DNA of 39,719 bases from UBA12068 sp038318455. GTDB lineage: Bacteria > Patescibacteriota > Minisyncoccia > Moranbacterales > GWC2-37-73. Shown here in pieces: positions 31,025-37,523 of this stretch. Every line of letters begins with the position of its first letter. The stretch's first letter is position 1. The stretch spans positions 1 to 39,719 of the forward strand of contig JBBQCF010000005.1 in the NCBI GenBank assembly GCA_038318455.1, given 5' to 3'. A program made the translations under genes and the position numbers. The notes under the pieces were generated by a model. That model ran no database searches. It had not been told where the DNA came from and was given only the letters and a program-made list of their open reading frames with translations.

Positions 31025-32193
31025 TTGTTCATCTCCTTTTCTGCTAGTAGTTGTTCGACTGTTTTACCAGTCGATTTCATTTCGTTTCCACCCGGAAGTG
31101 TCGCGAATGAGCCAGCATCGTCTTGGGTGAGTTTTACTTCACCGATAGGCGCGCTGATTCTGCCATCATTTTCCGGCTTGACGCCAGCCTCTTGCAAGGC
31201 TTCGTAAGCCAGCTTAAGGTCGGTATTCATCTCGTAGCCTGCATAGGCTCCGAGAGTAGTTCCTCCCTTGAAAATGTTTGCACTCACACCGAGCACAAAT
31301 CTGTTGTACAGCTTCACCGACAACGATGGTCCAAGTCCGAGAATCGTTTCATACTCTTGGAAATTGACATTGAGACCTAATCCGGCTTTGACCTTCAAAT
31401 TCGGATTGATCCATTTTTCAAGGTAGAGACCTGTCGAAAGAAAGGAATCATGCTTGAAATATTGACCGTCAGCCACAACGCTCAACCGATAGTCGTCGAA
31501 GGTTTTGCCATATTCGGCATAACCTCCAAGCATATAACCGTTTGGTTTTGATCCCTTATTCCACCGATACATCGGTCGGAATTTAAGATTCAAATCCTGT
31601 GTTTCATCCAGACCCTGATAATAACTCAAGACTGGACCCAGAGCATGCGAGCCCCAGTTGTAACCGGCCTTGTTCTGGCCATAATCCCCTTTGTAAATAA
31701 GGCCAAGGCCGTAATTACGAGGATTATCGCGCGGACTGTACCATCCAATACCTTCCGCCATCCACCAAGCGCCTTTGACGCCGTCAGAGTTTAAACCCTG
31801 ATAATATCCAGCGTAGGCAGACAGTTCCAAAAACGTGTGCTTTTTCAGCCAATATTCCGAAAGGAATGCTGGTTTGCTTTGAAGCGCTACGGTTTCGGGA
31901 ACCTTTGGCGGGGCAACAAAAATATTGGCAGGAATTTGAACATCCTGCTCATCATTGCCCATCTGAACAACCTGCGTTGTTTCCACTGCAGGTTGCACTG
32001 GAGGCGCAACTTTCACCTTGGCCATTGAAATAGCTTTGGGTGTGGTCACTTGTCTGTTACCAAGCGTTTCAGCTCGATATTGAGCCAGAATGCGCTTCAT
32101 CTGCTCGTTAGAGCTTTCAGTCGCATCCGCCGAGACGATGCCAGAGAATGACATCATCATTGCCAATAAAAATACTACAAATTTTCTGGTCAT
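31021..32193 (-). CDS. Predicted outer-membrane-type beta-barrel protein
   Basis: This 390-residue protein has a signal peptide (about 1-22, SGIVSADA) and a Pro/Val-rich region to about residue 110. A run of aromatic, alternating strands follows (about 118-322) with girdle-type Tyr and Trp: TFLELSAYAGYYQGL, AEGIGWYS, NYGLGLIYKG, ALGPVLSYYQGL, YMLGGYAEYGK, GLGPSLSV, TTLGAYAGYEM. The repeated turn words YYQGLNSDG and YYQGLDETQ suggest hairpin repeats. This is the pattern of an outer-membrane barrel, although the C-terminus is a soluble helical tail and not a terminal barrel strand with Phe. CPR cells are thought to lack an outer membrane, so its site of action is unclear. It overlaps both neighbours by four bases. 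GAAAGGAGC precedes the ATG. GC is high (31141-31200 counts to 35 of 60). Confidence 0.7.
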   Translation of the reverse strand: MTRKFVVFLLAMMMSFSGIVSADATESSNEQMKRILAQYRAETLGNRQVTTPKAISMAKVKVAPPVQPAVETTQVVQMGNDEQDVQIPANIFVAPPKVPETVALQSKPAFLSEYWLKKHTFLELSAYAGYYQGLNSDGVKGAWWMAEGIGWYSPRDNPRNYGLGLIYKGDYGQNKAGYNWGSHALGPVLSYYQGLDETQDLNLKFRPMYRWNKGSKPNGYMLGGYAEYGKTFDDYRLSVVADGQYFKHDSFLSTGLYLEKWINPNLKVKAGLGLNVNFQEYETILGLGPSLSVKLYNRFVLGVSANIFKGGTTLGAYAGYEMNTDLKLAYEALQEAGVKPENDGRISAPIGEVKLTQDDAGSFATLPGGNEMKSTGKTVEQLLAEKEMNK

Positions 32194-33167
32194 CGTCTTG
32201 CTCCTTTCTTATCGTTTTTTGTAGAAACTTTTACTGCTCTAACTTGGTCGGTCAAGACCACTATGGTCTGACTTTTTTTCAAAGACTCCTCCTGCTTATT
32301 GATCTTGTTATTAAGAAGTTCAATAAGTTTTACATAAAAAAGTCTTTCGTACTCCTGAATGGTTGCGAGCATTTCACGGTTTGGAAGTTCGGACATATAA
32401 TCCCAGCCCTTCGTTTCCGCGTTCATAGCAGTCGCTACACTGATTCCAATACTAGCCACAGTATAAACTGGATTAGTAGAAATCACGATGTTACCTTCTG
32501 CAATGATTCGCTCCATTAATCCATAGCTCGGATTGAGCTTATGAATCTTGGTGAAATCATCTTTTCGGTATGGTGTCAGAATTTCAATTTCTTGAAACTC
32601 TTTTACGCGATATCGATTGTAAGATTTCATTGCAGCAATTGAACTGTCTTCATACAACTGACAGCTCGCTATTCTCGAACCGAAGTTTTTGACAACCTCT
32701 GCTCGATATTCTTGTTCATTGCTGAAATCTCCGCTTCTAATTTTGGATACATTGCCGACCAAATCAGACACGAGGTCTAATCTTGAAGACAAAATAACCA
32801 TTTTTCCGCGGCCTACTTCGGTAACTTCTCCGTCGATGATGGCAATGCCGTAAAGCCTGCCATCAGTGTACATGCCAGCTCTGACAACTTGAGCAAAATG
32901 CTCTTTTCCTTTGTCGTCCACAAGCCAACCGTTCCAACGAATTCTCCCCGGATAATCTTCACTAAGAAGTTTTCCCGGAAATTCAATTTTCAGCAAAGTT
33001 ACCTTCTCTGACGAAATTGCCTTAGTCACTTGAATGCCAAGTGATTGAGACGGCCGAACTAGTAAATCTAGATTTTGTTCACCTAGATTACCAGTTTTAA
33101 CAATCATTCTCGGTGTGCATCCGGAAAGGACCACGCCAAGAATTAGAACTGCCAATAAATTTCTCAT
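32190..33167 (-). CDS. Lipoprotein of the barrel/CXXCH operon, unknown function
   Basis: This 325-residue protein has a lipoprotein signal peptide (LGVVLSGC, lipid-bearing cysteine C17) and so is anchored on the outer face of a membrane. The mature part begins with a short beta-rich domain (about 20-130, RIRWNGWLVDDKGKEHFAQV), then a mixed region and a C-terminal amphipathic helical segment (about 255-310). No family is recognised. It is the first gene of the operon, with GAGAGGAGATT before the ATG, and its stop overlaps the barrel gene start by four bases, implying translational coupling. GC is higher than in the flanking Wzz-like gene. Confidence 0.75.
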   Translation of the reverse strand: MRNLLAVLILGVVLSGCTPRMIVKTGNLGEQNLDLLVRPSQSLGIQVTKAISSEKVTLLKIEFPGKLLSEDYPGRIRWNGWLVDDKGKEHFAQVVRAGMYTDGRLYGIAIIDGEVTEVGRGKMVILSSRLDLVSDLVGNVSKIRSGDFSNEQEYRAEVVKNFGSRIASCQLYEDSSIAAMKSYNRYRVKEFQEIEILTPYRKDDFTKIHKLNPSYGLMERIIAEGNIVISTNPVYTVASIGISVATAMNAETKGWDYMSELPNREMLATIQEYERLFYVKLIELLNNKINKQEESLKKSQTIVVLTDQVRAVKVSTKNDKKGARR

Positions 33168-33193
33168 CTCAATCTCCTCTCACTTTCGTGATT

Positions 33194-33222
33194 AATATAT
33201 AAAATCCTAATTAAGTTTTAAA
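33194..33222 (-). promoter_or_regulatory. Candidate promoter of the lipoprotein/barrel operon
   Basis: On the minus strand -10 TATATT (33194-33199) lies 17 bases from TTTAAA (33217-33222), a four-of-six -35. A direct repeat CTCGGA lies further upstream (about 33249-33275) and could be a regulator site. The spacer 33168-33314 holds no gene and no clear terminator for the Wzz-like gene. Confidence 0.4.
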
Positions 33223-33314
33223 GATACAGCCAAACTCGAACCAATTCCGAGTTTATCTGGAGGCTCCGAGATTAATACAATCCAAAGCCCCCGATATACT
33301 CACAATCACTATTT

Positions 33315-34097
33315 TTAATTGCGACCCATCTCTCTTATTTTTTCCAAATAATATTCATCGCTCATTAAATCATCAATCATTTCTGGCTCTTCTTGTATAG
33401 AAACATTTTCTTCAATGGCAGGAATTGCAATCGGATTCTTCACTTGGCTTACTGCAACTTGAGCACTTTGCGAAAACATTCTATTTTTTCTGCGATCTTC
33501 TTTCGTGACTATCCATAATATACTGAACATTACTCCCAAAGCAAATCCACCAGTTGAAGTTGCTATAATATTCAAGATCGAAGGGTTTTTTTCTGGAACT
33601 GGACCAGACAAAATTTTCACATTGATATTTTGACCTTCACCATAAAACAAATTACTTTTAGTTGTAAGAACTTCAGCAATAGCCGCTGAAATGGCTTGAG
33701 CTTTTTTTTGATCATTATCAAAAACTTGAACACTCATGATTCCCAAGTCAGGATTCAAGGTAACTTGAACAGCATTACTCCAAGTTTTAAGTTTATCTTT
33801 TTTATCAAATGGCAAAAATTCTGCATTAACTTTAGAAGTATTAATAACTTCACCAATAAAAACTTCACTATAAATTCCTTCATTCAAAACCTTGCCAGCA
33901 TATTGCGCAGACTTGGAAAGAGTATAAAAATCCTGTGATCCAGTCTGGTTTTGAGTGATAAGATAATCTGTTGATACCTTATAACTTTCTTCCTTTAACA
34001 CTAAAGTAAAGAAAGAAAGAGCGCCAATAAGAAGGCCAAAAAGAACTATAGTTCCTCTTTTTTTCTTTATTAAAGCCATGAATTGATTATTATGCAT
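33315..34097 (-). CDS. Second Wzz-like chain-length/co-polymerase protein
   Basis: This 260-residue protein has an N-terminal membrane helix (about 16-34), an extracytoplasmic region (about 38-165) with YKVSTDYLITQN and a second membrane helix (about 174-196) preceded by PSILN. This is the Wzz/capsule co-polymerase topology. A short acidic cytoplasmic tail follows and there is no kinase domain. It shares layout but little sequence with the Wzz-like gene at 23.8 kb. It is a single-gene unit with a strong promoter, separated from the polysaccharide genes by the higher-GC operon. There is no SD. Confidence 0.75.
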   Translation of the reverse strand: MHNNQFMALIKKKRGTIVLFGLLIGALSFFTLVLKEESYKVSTDYLITQNQTGSQDFYTLSKSAQYAGKVLNEGIYSEVFIGEVINTSKVNAEFLPFDKKDKLKTWSNAVQVTLNPDLGIMSVQVFDNDQKKAQAISAAIAEVLTTKSNLFYGEGQNINVKILSGPVPEKNPSILNIIATSTGGFALGVMFSILWIVTKEDRRKNRMFSQSAQVAVSQVKNPIAIPAIEENVSIQEEPEMIDDLMSDEYYLEKIREMGRN

Positions 34098-34130
34098 AAA
34101 AATTGAAATGTTTATTAAGTTGATTTACTA

Positions 34131-34159
34131 TATTAGCAGAAAACATAAGTTTTGTCAAG
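34131..34159 (-). promoter_or_regulatory. Promoter of the second Wzz-like gene
   Basis: On the minus strand a perfect -35 TTGACA (34154-34159) and -10 TAATAT (34131-34136) are 17 bases apart. The context GCTTGACAAAA is shared with the lipoprotein promoter at 37415-37443. Confidence 0.75.
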
Positions 34160-34406
34160 CCTAATTTCTTAACTCCCCCATGCATCCTTTCTAAAAAACT
34201 TTAACCAATTTCCCGAAAGTATTGCCATTATAGATTTAAAGTTTTATAATTAACACAAAGCCTTCAGAATAAAGGATCGAAAAATTGGAACCCACCTGGA
34301 TTTTCAGGGAAAAATAAATTTTTTCCGATAAATTTTTTCAGGGATCCACACGATTCTTTTGCATTGAGGGCTTTTGTTTTGGCAAAAGTCCTCAATTTCA
34401 TCTGAC
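34160..34406. other. Non-coding spacer with hairpins between divergent genes
   Basis: No gene is seen. A stem with 13-base arms (34364-34376 and 34383-34395, one G-T pair, six-base loop, starting TTGAGGGCTTTTG) stands just upstream of the plus-strand promoter. It is followed by only a short T-run, so it could be a weak terminator or a structured element. Nearby a GGAAAAA/TTTTTTCC pair and a repeated TTTTCAGGGA word lie at about 34300-34345. Confidence 0.45.
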
Positions 34407-34435
34407 TTGACTAAATGAGACAGAAAATGTATCTT
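34407..34435 (+). promoter_or_regulatory. Promoter of the CxxC small-protein gene
   Basis: -35 TTGACT (34407-34412) and -10 TATCTT (34430-34435) lie 17 bases apart, with a leader of about 30 bases containing AAGGAGG. Confidence 0.6.
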
Positions 34436-34470
34436 AATGTGTAGCAACAAAAAAACCAAGGAGGTGTTTT

Positions 34471-34842
34471 ATGGAGAAAGCTGAAAAAACTGCGGAAGTG
34501 TGCGAAGTTAGCGTTGATTTCAATTTAGGTAGCAATAATTATTTTGTTGATTTAAATCTATCAATCAATAAAATGCTTGGTGAAAAACTTTGCTCAATTT
34601 GCGAATCGACTAGTTTTGTTAAACCTCGACCAATAAGGGAAATTGGCTATCTTATAACCGACTTGTATATCAGGGAAATAAGAGAGGTAAAATCTGCACC
34701 AGTTATTGCACTTGATAGCGAAAAAGGTTTACAAATTGAACAGCACATTAAAAATGTATTGCTCAATCCAAATAACAGTATAGTTACCTGCAAGGATTGC
34801 CTAACACTCCTCTGGCTACTGTTAGATAAAAAAAACTGCTGA
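34471..34842 (+). CDS. Small two-CxxC protein, unknown function
   Basis: I do not recognise this 123-residue protein. It has two CxxC knuckles, C41/C44 in LCSICES and C107/C110 in VTCKDCL, spaced like a split zinc ribbon, plus single cysteines at C11 and the C-terminal C123. The region between them is mixed alpha/beta with EIGYLITDLYIREIREV. There is no signal or membrane segment. A canonical AAGGAGG precedes the ATG and a strong terminator follows, so it is a well-defined single-gene unit. It is similar in style to the Cys-rich miniprotein at 3.1 kb. Confidence 0.75.
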   Translation: MEKAEKTAEVCEVSVDFNLGSNNYFVDLNLSINKMLGEKLCSICESTSFVKPRPIREIGYLITDLYIREIREVKSAPVIALDSEKGLQIEQHIKNVLLNPNNSIVTCKDCLTLLWLLLDKKNC

Positions 34843-34851
34843 AGATTTTTT

Positions 34852-34889
34852 AAAAGCGGATTATTCTCAAAGAGAATGACCCGCTTTTT
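34852..34889 (+). terminator. Intrinsic terminator after the CxxC protein
   Basis: AAAAGCGG (34852-34859) pairs with CCGCTTTT (34881-34888), and an inner ATTCTC/GAGAAT stem closes an AAA loop, followed by T residues. Confidence 0.88.
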
Positions 34890-34894
34890 CATTT

Positions 34895-35182
34895 CTAATT
34901 GAAATTTAAATAGATCAAATATAAAAAAGAAATATTTTGAATGATTAGTATTGGAATACCAATAATAAAATACCATTTTTGAGTTTTATGACGAAAAGCA
35001 AACATTCCAGCATATACCCCAACACTGCCAAATATGGTTGCCATGAAAAATAGCATTCCCTCTGAAATTCTTTCTTTTCCAATTTTTTTTGATTTGTTTT
35101 TATCTATCAGCATTATCAAAAAGGCTAGCAAATTAATTGCCAGGAAAAAACTTATAGTTAGTGATAATATATTATTGTGCAT
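34895..35182 (-). CDS. DUF1294-family membrane protein
   Basis: This 95-residue protein matches DUF1294. A first membrane helix (about 5-25) is followed by MLIDKNKSKKIGKERISE, then two helices with GSVGVYAGMFAFRHKTQKWYF (the RHK motif is diagnostic) and a last helix. The family is an integral membrane protein of unknown function, often fused to a cold-shock domain elsewhere; no such fusion is seen here. The length is normal. It converges with the CxxC protein gene. There is no SD. Confidence 0.85.
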   Translation of the reverse strand: MHNNILSLTISFFLAINLLAFLIMLIDKNKSKKIGKERISEGMLFFMATIFGSVGVYAGMFAFRHKTQKWYFIIGIPILIIQNISFLYLIYLNFN

Positions 35183-35310
35183 CTTTTTATTTTAAAAAAA
35201 TTAATATTCCTATCATCTCCACCTTCTCTCTAAAATGCCAGCTGAAAGCTTAAAAATAACAACAACAAATATTAAAATCACAAAAAACAATTTTCAATCA
35301 GTTTTGTAAT

Positions 35311-36018
35311 TTAAATTTTGGAATTTGTTAAATAGTATTGTCTTTTGTCTTCAGCAAAACGCTCAATAGCATAGCGAAGCATCGTGCGTGACATAATTAC
35401 TGCATATTTTTGCAAGAAAACTTCCTCCTCTTTTTCGGAGCATCTTTTACCAACTTCGCGTAGCATCCAACCAACAGCCTTATGCATCAAATCCTCCTTA
35501 TCATACAATAATTTTTCTGCAATTGCTAAGGTGATTTCGCTTTGGCCATTCTTGATTTCAAAAAAAGTTGACACCATGGCAATACGACGCTCCCAAAGCA
35601 TTTCAGATTCAGCAAGTTTAAATAAAATATTTTTTGGTCTATCTTGCAAATATCCGCCTATGATTTGATGAGAACTCATATCAACCAAATCCCAGCTATT
35701 AATTTTAGCTGTATTTCTTAAATAAAAATTAAAAATATTCTCGCGAACCCTTTCACTGCCATTTTGAAATTGAAAAACTAAAATAAAAACAGCTGCCAAG
35801 CGTTCTTCATGAAATTCGCTTTGCAAAATTTTTTCTATTTCCACCAACGGAAGGCTTTGATAATTTTTAATCACACTGCGAATTTGTGGAACTGCAATTC
35901 CCAAAAATTTATCCCCTTCCCCATATTGGCCTTTGCCGGTTTTAAAAAACCCAGCTAGCACTTTAGCTTTAGCGGAATTTTTGAGCGTGCGCAGTTCTTG
36001 TTGCAGATTTGTGATCAT
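35311..36018 (-). CDS. AlkD-like DNA alkylation repair glycosylase
   Basis: This 235-residue HEAT-like-repeat protein belongs to the AlkD family, which removes bulky or positively charged alkylpurines without base flipping. The catalytic cleft residues of Bacillus AlkD are in place: W109 and D113 in NSWDLVDMSSH, an arginine pair R144/R145 in LWERRIAM, and a tryptophan W184 in KAVGWMLREVGKR. The length matches the family. It stands alone, with unremarkable base composition and no SD. The function is well supported by these residues; activity is not tested. Confidence 0.92.
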   Translation of the reverse strand: MITNLQQELRTLKNSAKAKVLAGFFKTGKGQYGEGDKFLGIAVPQIRSVIKNYQSLPLVEIEKILQSEFHEERLAAVFILVFQFQNGSERVRENIFNFYLRNTAKINSWDLVDMSSHQIIGGYLQDRPKNILFKLAESEMLWERRIAMVSTFFEIKNGQSEITLAIAEKLLYDKEDLMHKAVGWMLREVGKRCSEKEEEVFLQKYAVIMSRTMLRYAIERFAEDKRQYYLTNSKI

Positions 36019-36057
36019 ACGATATATATGCTTTCTTAAGTCCGTTTTTTAAGCTCT

Positions 36058-36255
36058 CTACTTTTCGTATTTGGTATTTACTTTTGAGGCAACAGTGAGC
36101 GACAGCGAGCTCTTAGTGATTGGCCATTGTTTTCGGGCAAGAAACGTGCCGAAAAAGTAAATACCAAATACGAAAATGCTATAGAAAAGTGCACCCATCC
36201 CAAGGCTGGCTAGTTTAAAACCATATATTGCGTATGATCCTAAATTTGTGATCAT
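36058..36255 (-). CDS. Doubtful small membrane ORF spanning a palindromic element
   Basis: The 65-codon frame has one or two hydrophobic stretches (about 8-37), but its second half is made of the two arms of the 115-base inverted-repeat element at 36062-36176. It has no SD. The first codons repeat those of the AlkD gene (ATGATCACAAAT), suggesting local duplication. It is probably not a gene, or a short membrane peptide extended by insertion of the element. Confidence 0.2.
   Translation of the reverse strand: MITNLGSYAIYGFKLASLGMGALFYSIFVFGIYFFGTFLARKQWPITKSSLSLTVASKVNTKYEK
36062..36176. repeat. 115-base element with 24-base perfect terminal inverted repeats
   Basis: Arms at 36062-36085 and 36153-36176 are perfect reverse complements over 24 bases (starting TTTTCGTATTTGG). 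They flank a 67-base middle that is less AT-rich than the surroundings, with AGTGAGCGACAGCGAGC. It is too small to encode a protein. The layout is that of a MITE or a large stable hairpin. No clear target-site duplication was found. Confidence 0.75.
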
Positions 36256-36289
36256 ATTGTAATCATACAGCTAGGCAAAGAAAAATACA

Positions 36290-36327
36290 AAAGAAAAAGA
36301 GCATCTCGAAATTTCGAAATGCTCTTT
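36290..36327 (-). terminator. Intrinsic terminator of the 36353-37306 lipoprotein gene
   Basis: AAAGAGCAT (36296-36304) pairs with ATGCTCTTT (36319-36327), and an inner TCGAAA/TTTCGA stem continues it. On the minus strand a T-rich tract follows. It lies 26 bases past the stop. Confidence 0.88.
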
Positions 36328-36352
36328 GATAAAATGTTTCAGGACTTATAAG

Positions 36353-37306
36353 CTAATATGGCATAAGTCCGTCAACATTAATTTTTGTCAGCACGCCGTT
36401 GACTGTGAACGTGCAGACGGTGGGATCAGTATTAAACGGAATAAATGTTCCGTCCGGCCTGACCAAGTATGGCATACCAGCACCAGTTCCAACCGACTTG
36501 GTCGCACTGGCAATGGTTGTCCTTGGTAATTGCAAGGCGGCGACTTTGCCACTTGCTGGATACCATGAACCGTTATCATTCCAAGCTATACGATAGCCGG
36601 AAATGACAACTCCATTTACATCCAACACTTGCTCAATTGGGCTACTGTTAACCAAATTGACAAGTTTGCCAGCCACGATAACAGGTATGATTTCAACTTC
36701 ACCTGTCAAAGTGTTGACACCTAACAGTGTTTTCTGAACTACAGCTACTGGCGCAACTGGTGGAATCACAACTGGACCCACTCCACTACCTGTGCCATAG
36801 AGCAAGCCATCGCTATTGCGCTGAATTGTCATTCCAACTCCAACGGTAATGGCAAGCCATTTACTGTCTGTAATTTGAGACAACTCCCGGCCATCATCCG
36901 TCAGAAAGCTAAAATTACTTCCAAATACTGATGTTATTGGTTGCCCAGCAATTGTGAATATTGGGTTAAGCGAACCATCATAATGAAGGTCCGCGCCCTT
37001 GGTCGGATCAGCCGAGTGCCAGCCGATCCCGTCGCCATTGAAAAAAATCTTAGCGACATGTTCCTTGGCAACAAAAACTTCCTTGGTGCCGTCGGACAGA
37101 TGAACAAAATAACCGTCAACCATTGCTGGCTTGAAAGTAGTTTTGTCCGTTTGCACGTTTAGTGTTGCTTTGGCTGCATCCAATGCTGCAACGCTAGGAC
37201 CAGTTACGGTTCCAGAATCGCTAGCGCTTGAACCACTTCCGCCACCACAAGCCGACAATAATACGACGCACCACATTGCTAATACTGCAAAGATAAGTTT
37301 TTTCAT
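36353..37306 (-). CDS. Secreted lipoprotein of higher GC, unknown function
   Basis: This 317-residue protein has a lipoprotein signal (VVLLSAC, lipid cysteine C20) followed by GGGSGSSASDSG, a flexible export linker. The mature part is beta-rich with repeated short modules (DGYFVHLSDGTKEVFVAKEHV, LDVNGVVISGYRIAWNDNGSWYP, YLVRPDGTFIPFN), which suggests a repeat or beta-sandwich fold at the cell surface. No family is recognised. A perfect AAGGAGG precedes the ATG. Base composition is higher in GC than in its neighbours (36481-36540 counts to 33 of 60) and resembles the 30.1-33.2 kb operon. It has its own promoter, possible operator and terminator. Confidence 0.78.
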   Translation of the reverse strand: MKKLIFAVLAMWCVVLLSACGGGSGSSASDSGTVTGPSVAALDAAKATLNVQTDKTTFKPAMVDGYFVHLSDGTKEVFVAKEHVAKIFFNGDGIGWHSADPTKGADLHYDGSLNPIFTIAGQPITSVFGSNFSFLTDDGRELSQITDSKWLAITVGVGMTIQRNSDGLLYGTGSGVGPVVIPPVAPVAVVQKTLLGVNTLTGEVEIIPVIVAGKLVNLVNSSPIEQVLDVNGVVISGYRIAWNDNGSWYPASGKVAALQLPRTTIASATKSVGTGAGMPYLVRPDGTFIPFNTDPTVCTFTVNGVLTKINVDGLMPY

Positions 37307-37339
37307 CTTATTTTCCTCCTTAAGGGAAAATTGTTTGTA

Positions 37340-37358
37340 TTGAGCCTTTTGGGCTCAA
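37340..37358. promoter_or_regulatory. Leader hairpin of the higher-GC lipoprotein gene
   Basis: TTGAGCC (37340-37346) and GGCTCAA (37352-37358) form a perfect seven-base stem in the transcribed leader, about 20 bases upstream of the SD. It has no T-tract, so it is not a terminator and may stabilise the message. Confidence 0.5.
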
Positions 37359-37394
37359 GTTAGCCAATATCAATATGTCTGAAAATATTTAATT

Positions 37395-37443
37395 GTTCAT
37401 GAACTAAACATATAAGTATACTCTAAAAAACACATTTTGTCAA
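37395..37443 (-). promoter_or_regulatory. Promoter and operator-like palindrome of the lipoprotein gene
   Basis: On the minus strand a perfect -35 TTGACA (37438-37443) and -10 TATACT (37415-37420) are 17 bases apart. A perfect 10-base palindrome GTTCATGAAC (37395-37404) lies about where transcription would start, a common place for a repressor site. Confidence 0.7.
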
Positions 37444-37450
37444 GCTTAAA

Positions 37451-37476
37451 ATAAAAAACGTCCGAAGACGTTTTTT
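37451..37476 (-). terminator. Intrinsic terminator of the HtrA-like gene
   Basis: AAAAAACGTC (37453-37462) and GACGTTTTTT (37467-37476) close a CGAA loop. It is symmetric and sits 47 bases past the HtrA-like stop and just upstream of the lipoprotein promoter. Confidence 0.88.
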
Positions 37477-37523
37477 ATGAAAAATTCAAATTCTTTTTTT
37501 AAACTCAAATAATAACTGAAAAT

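Noticed and set aside
30104..33167. Foreign contig joined by misassembly
   Set aside because: The terminator at the left edge shares bases with the native promoter and the genes are on the same strand as their surroundings. This argues against but does not exclude a chimera; read coverage would decide.
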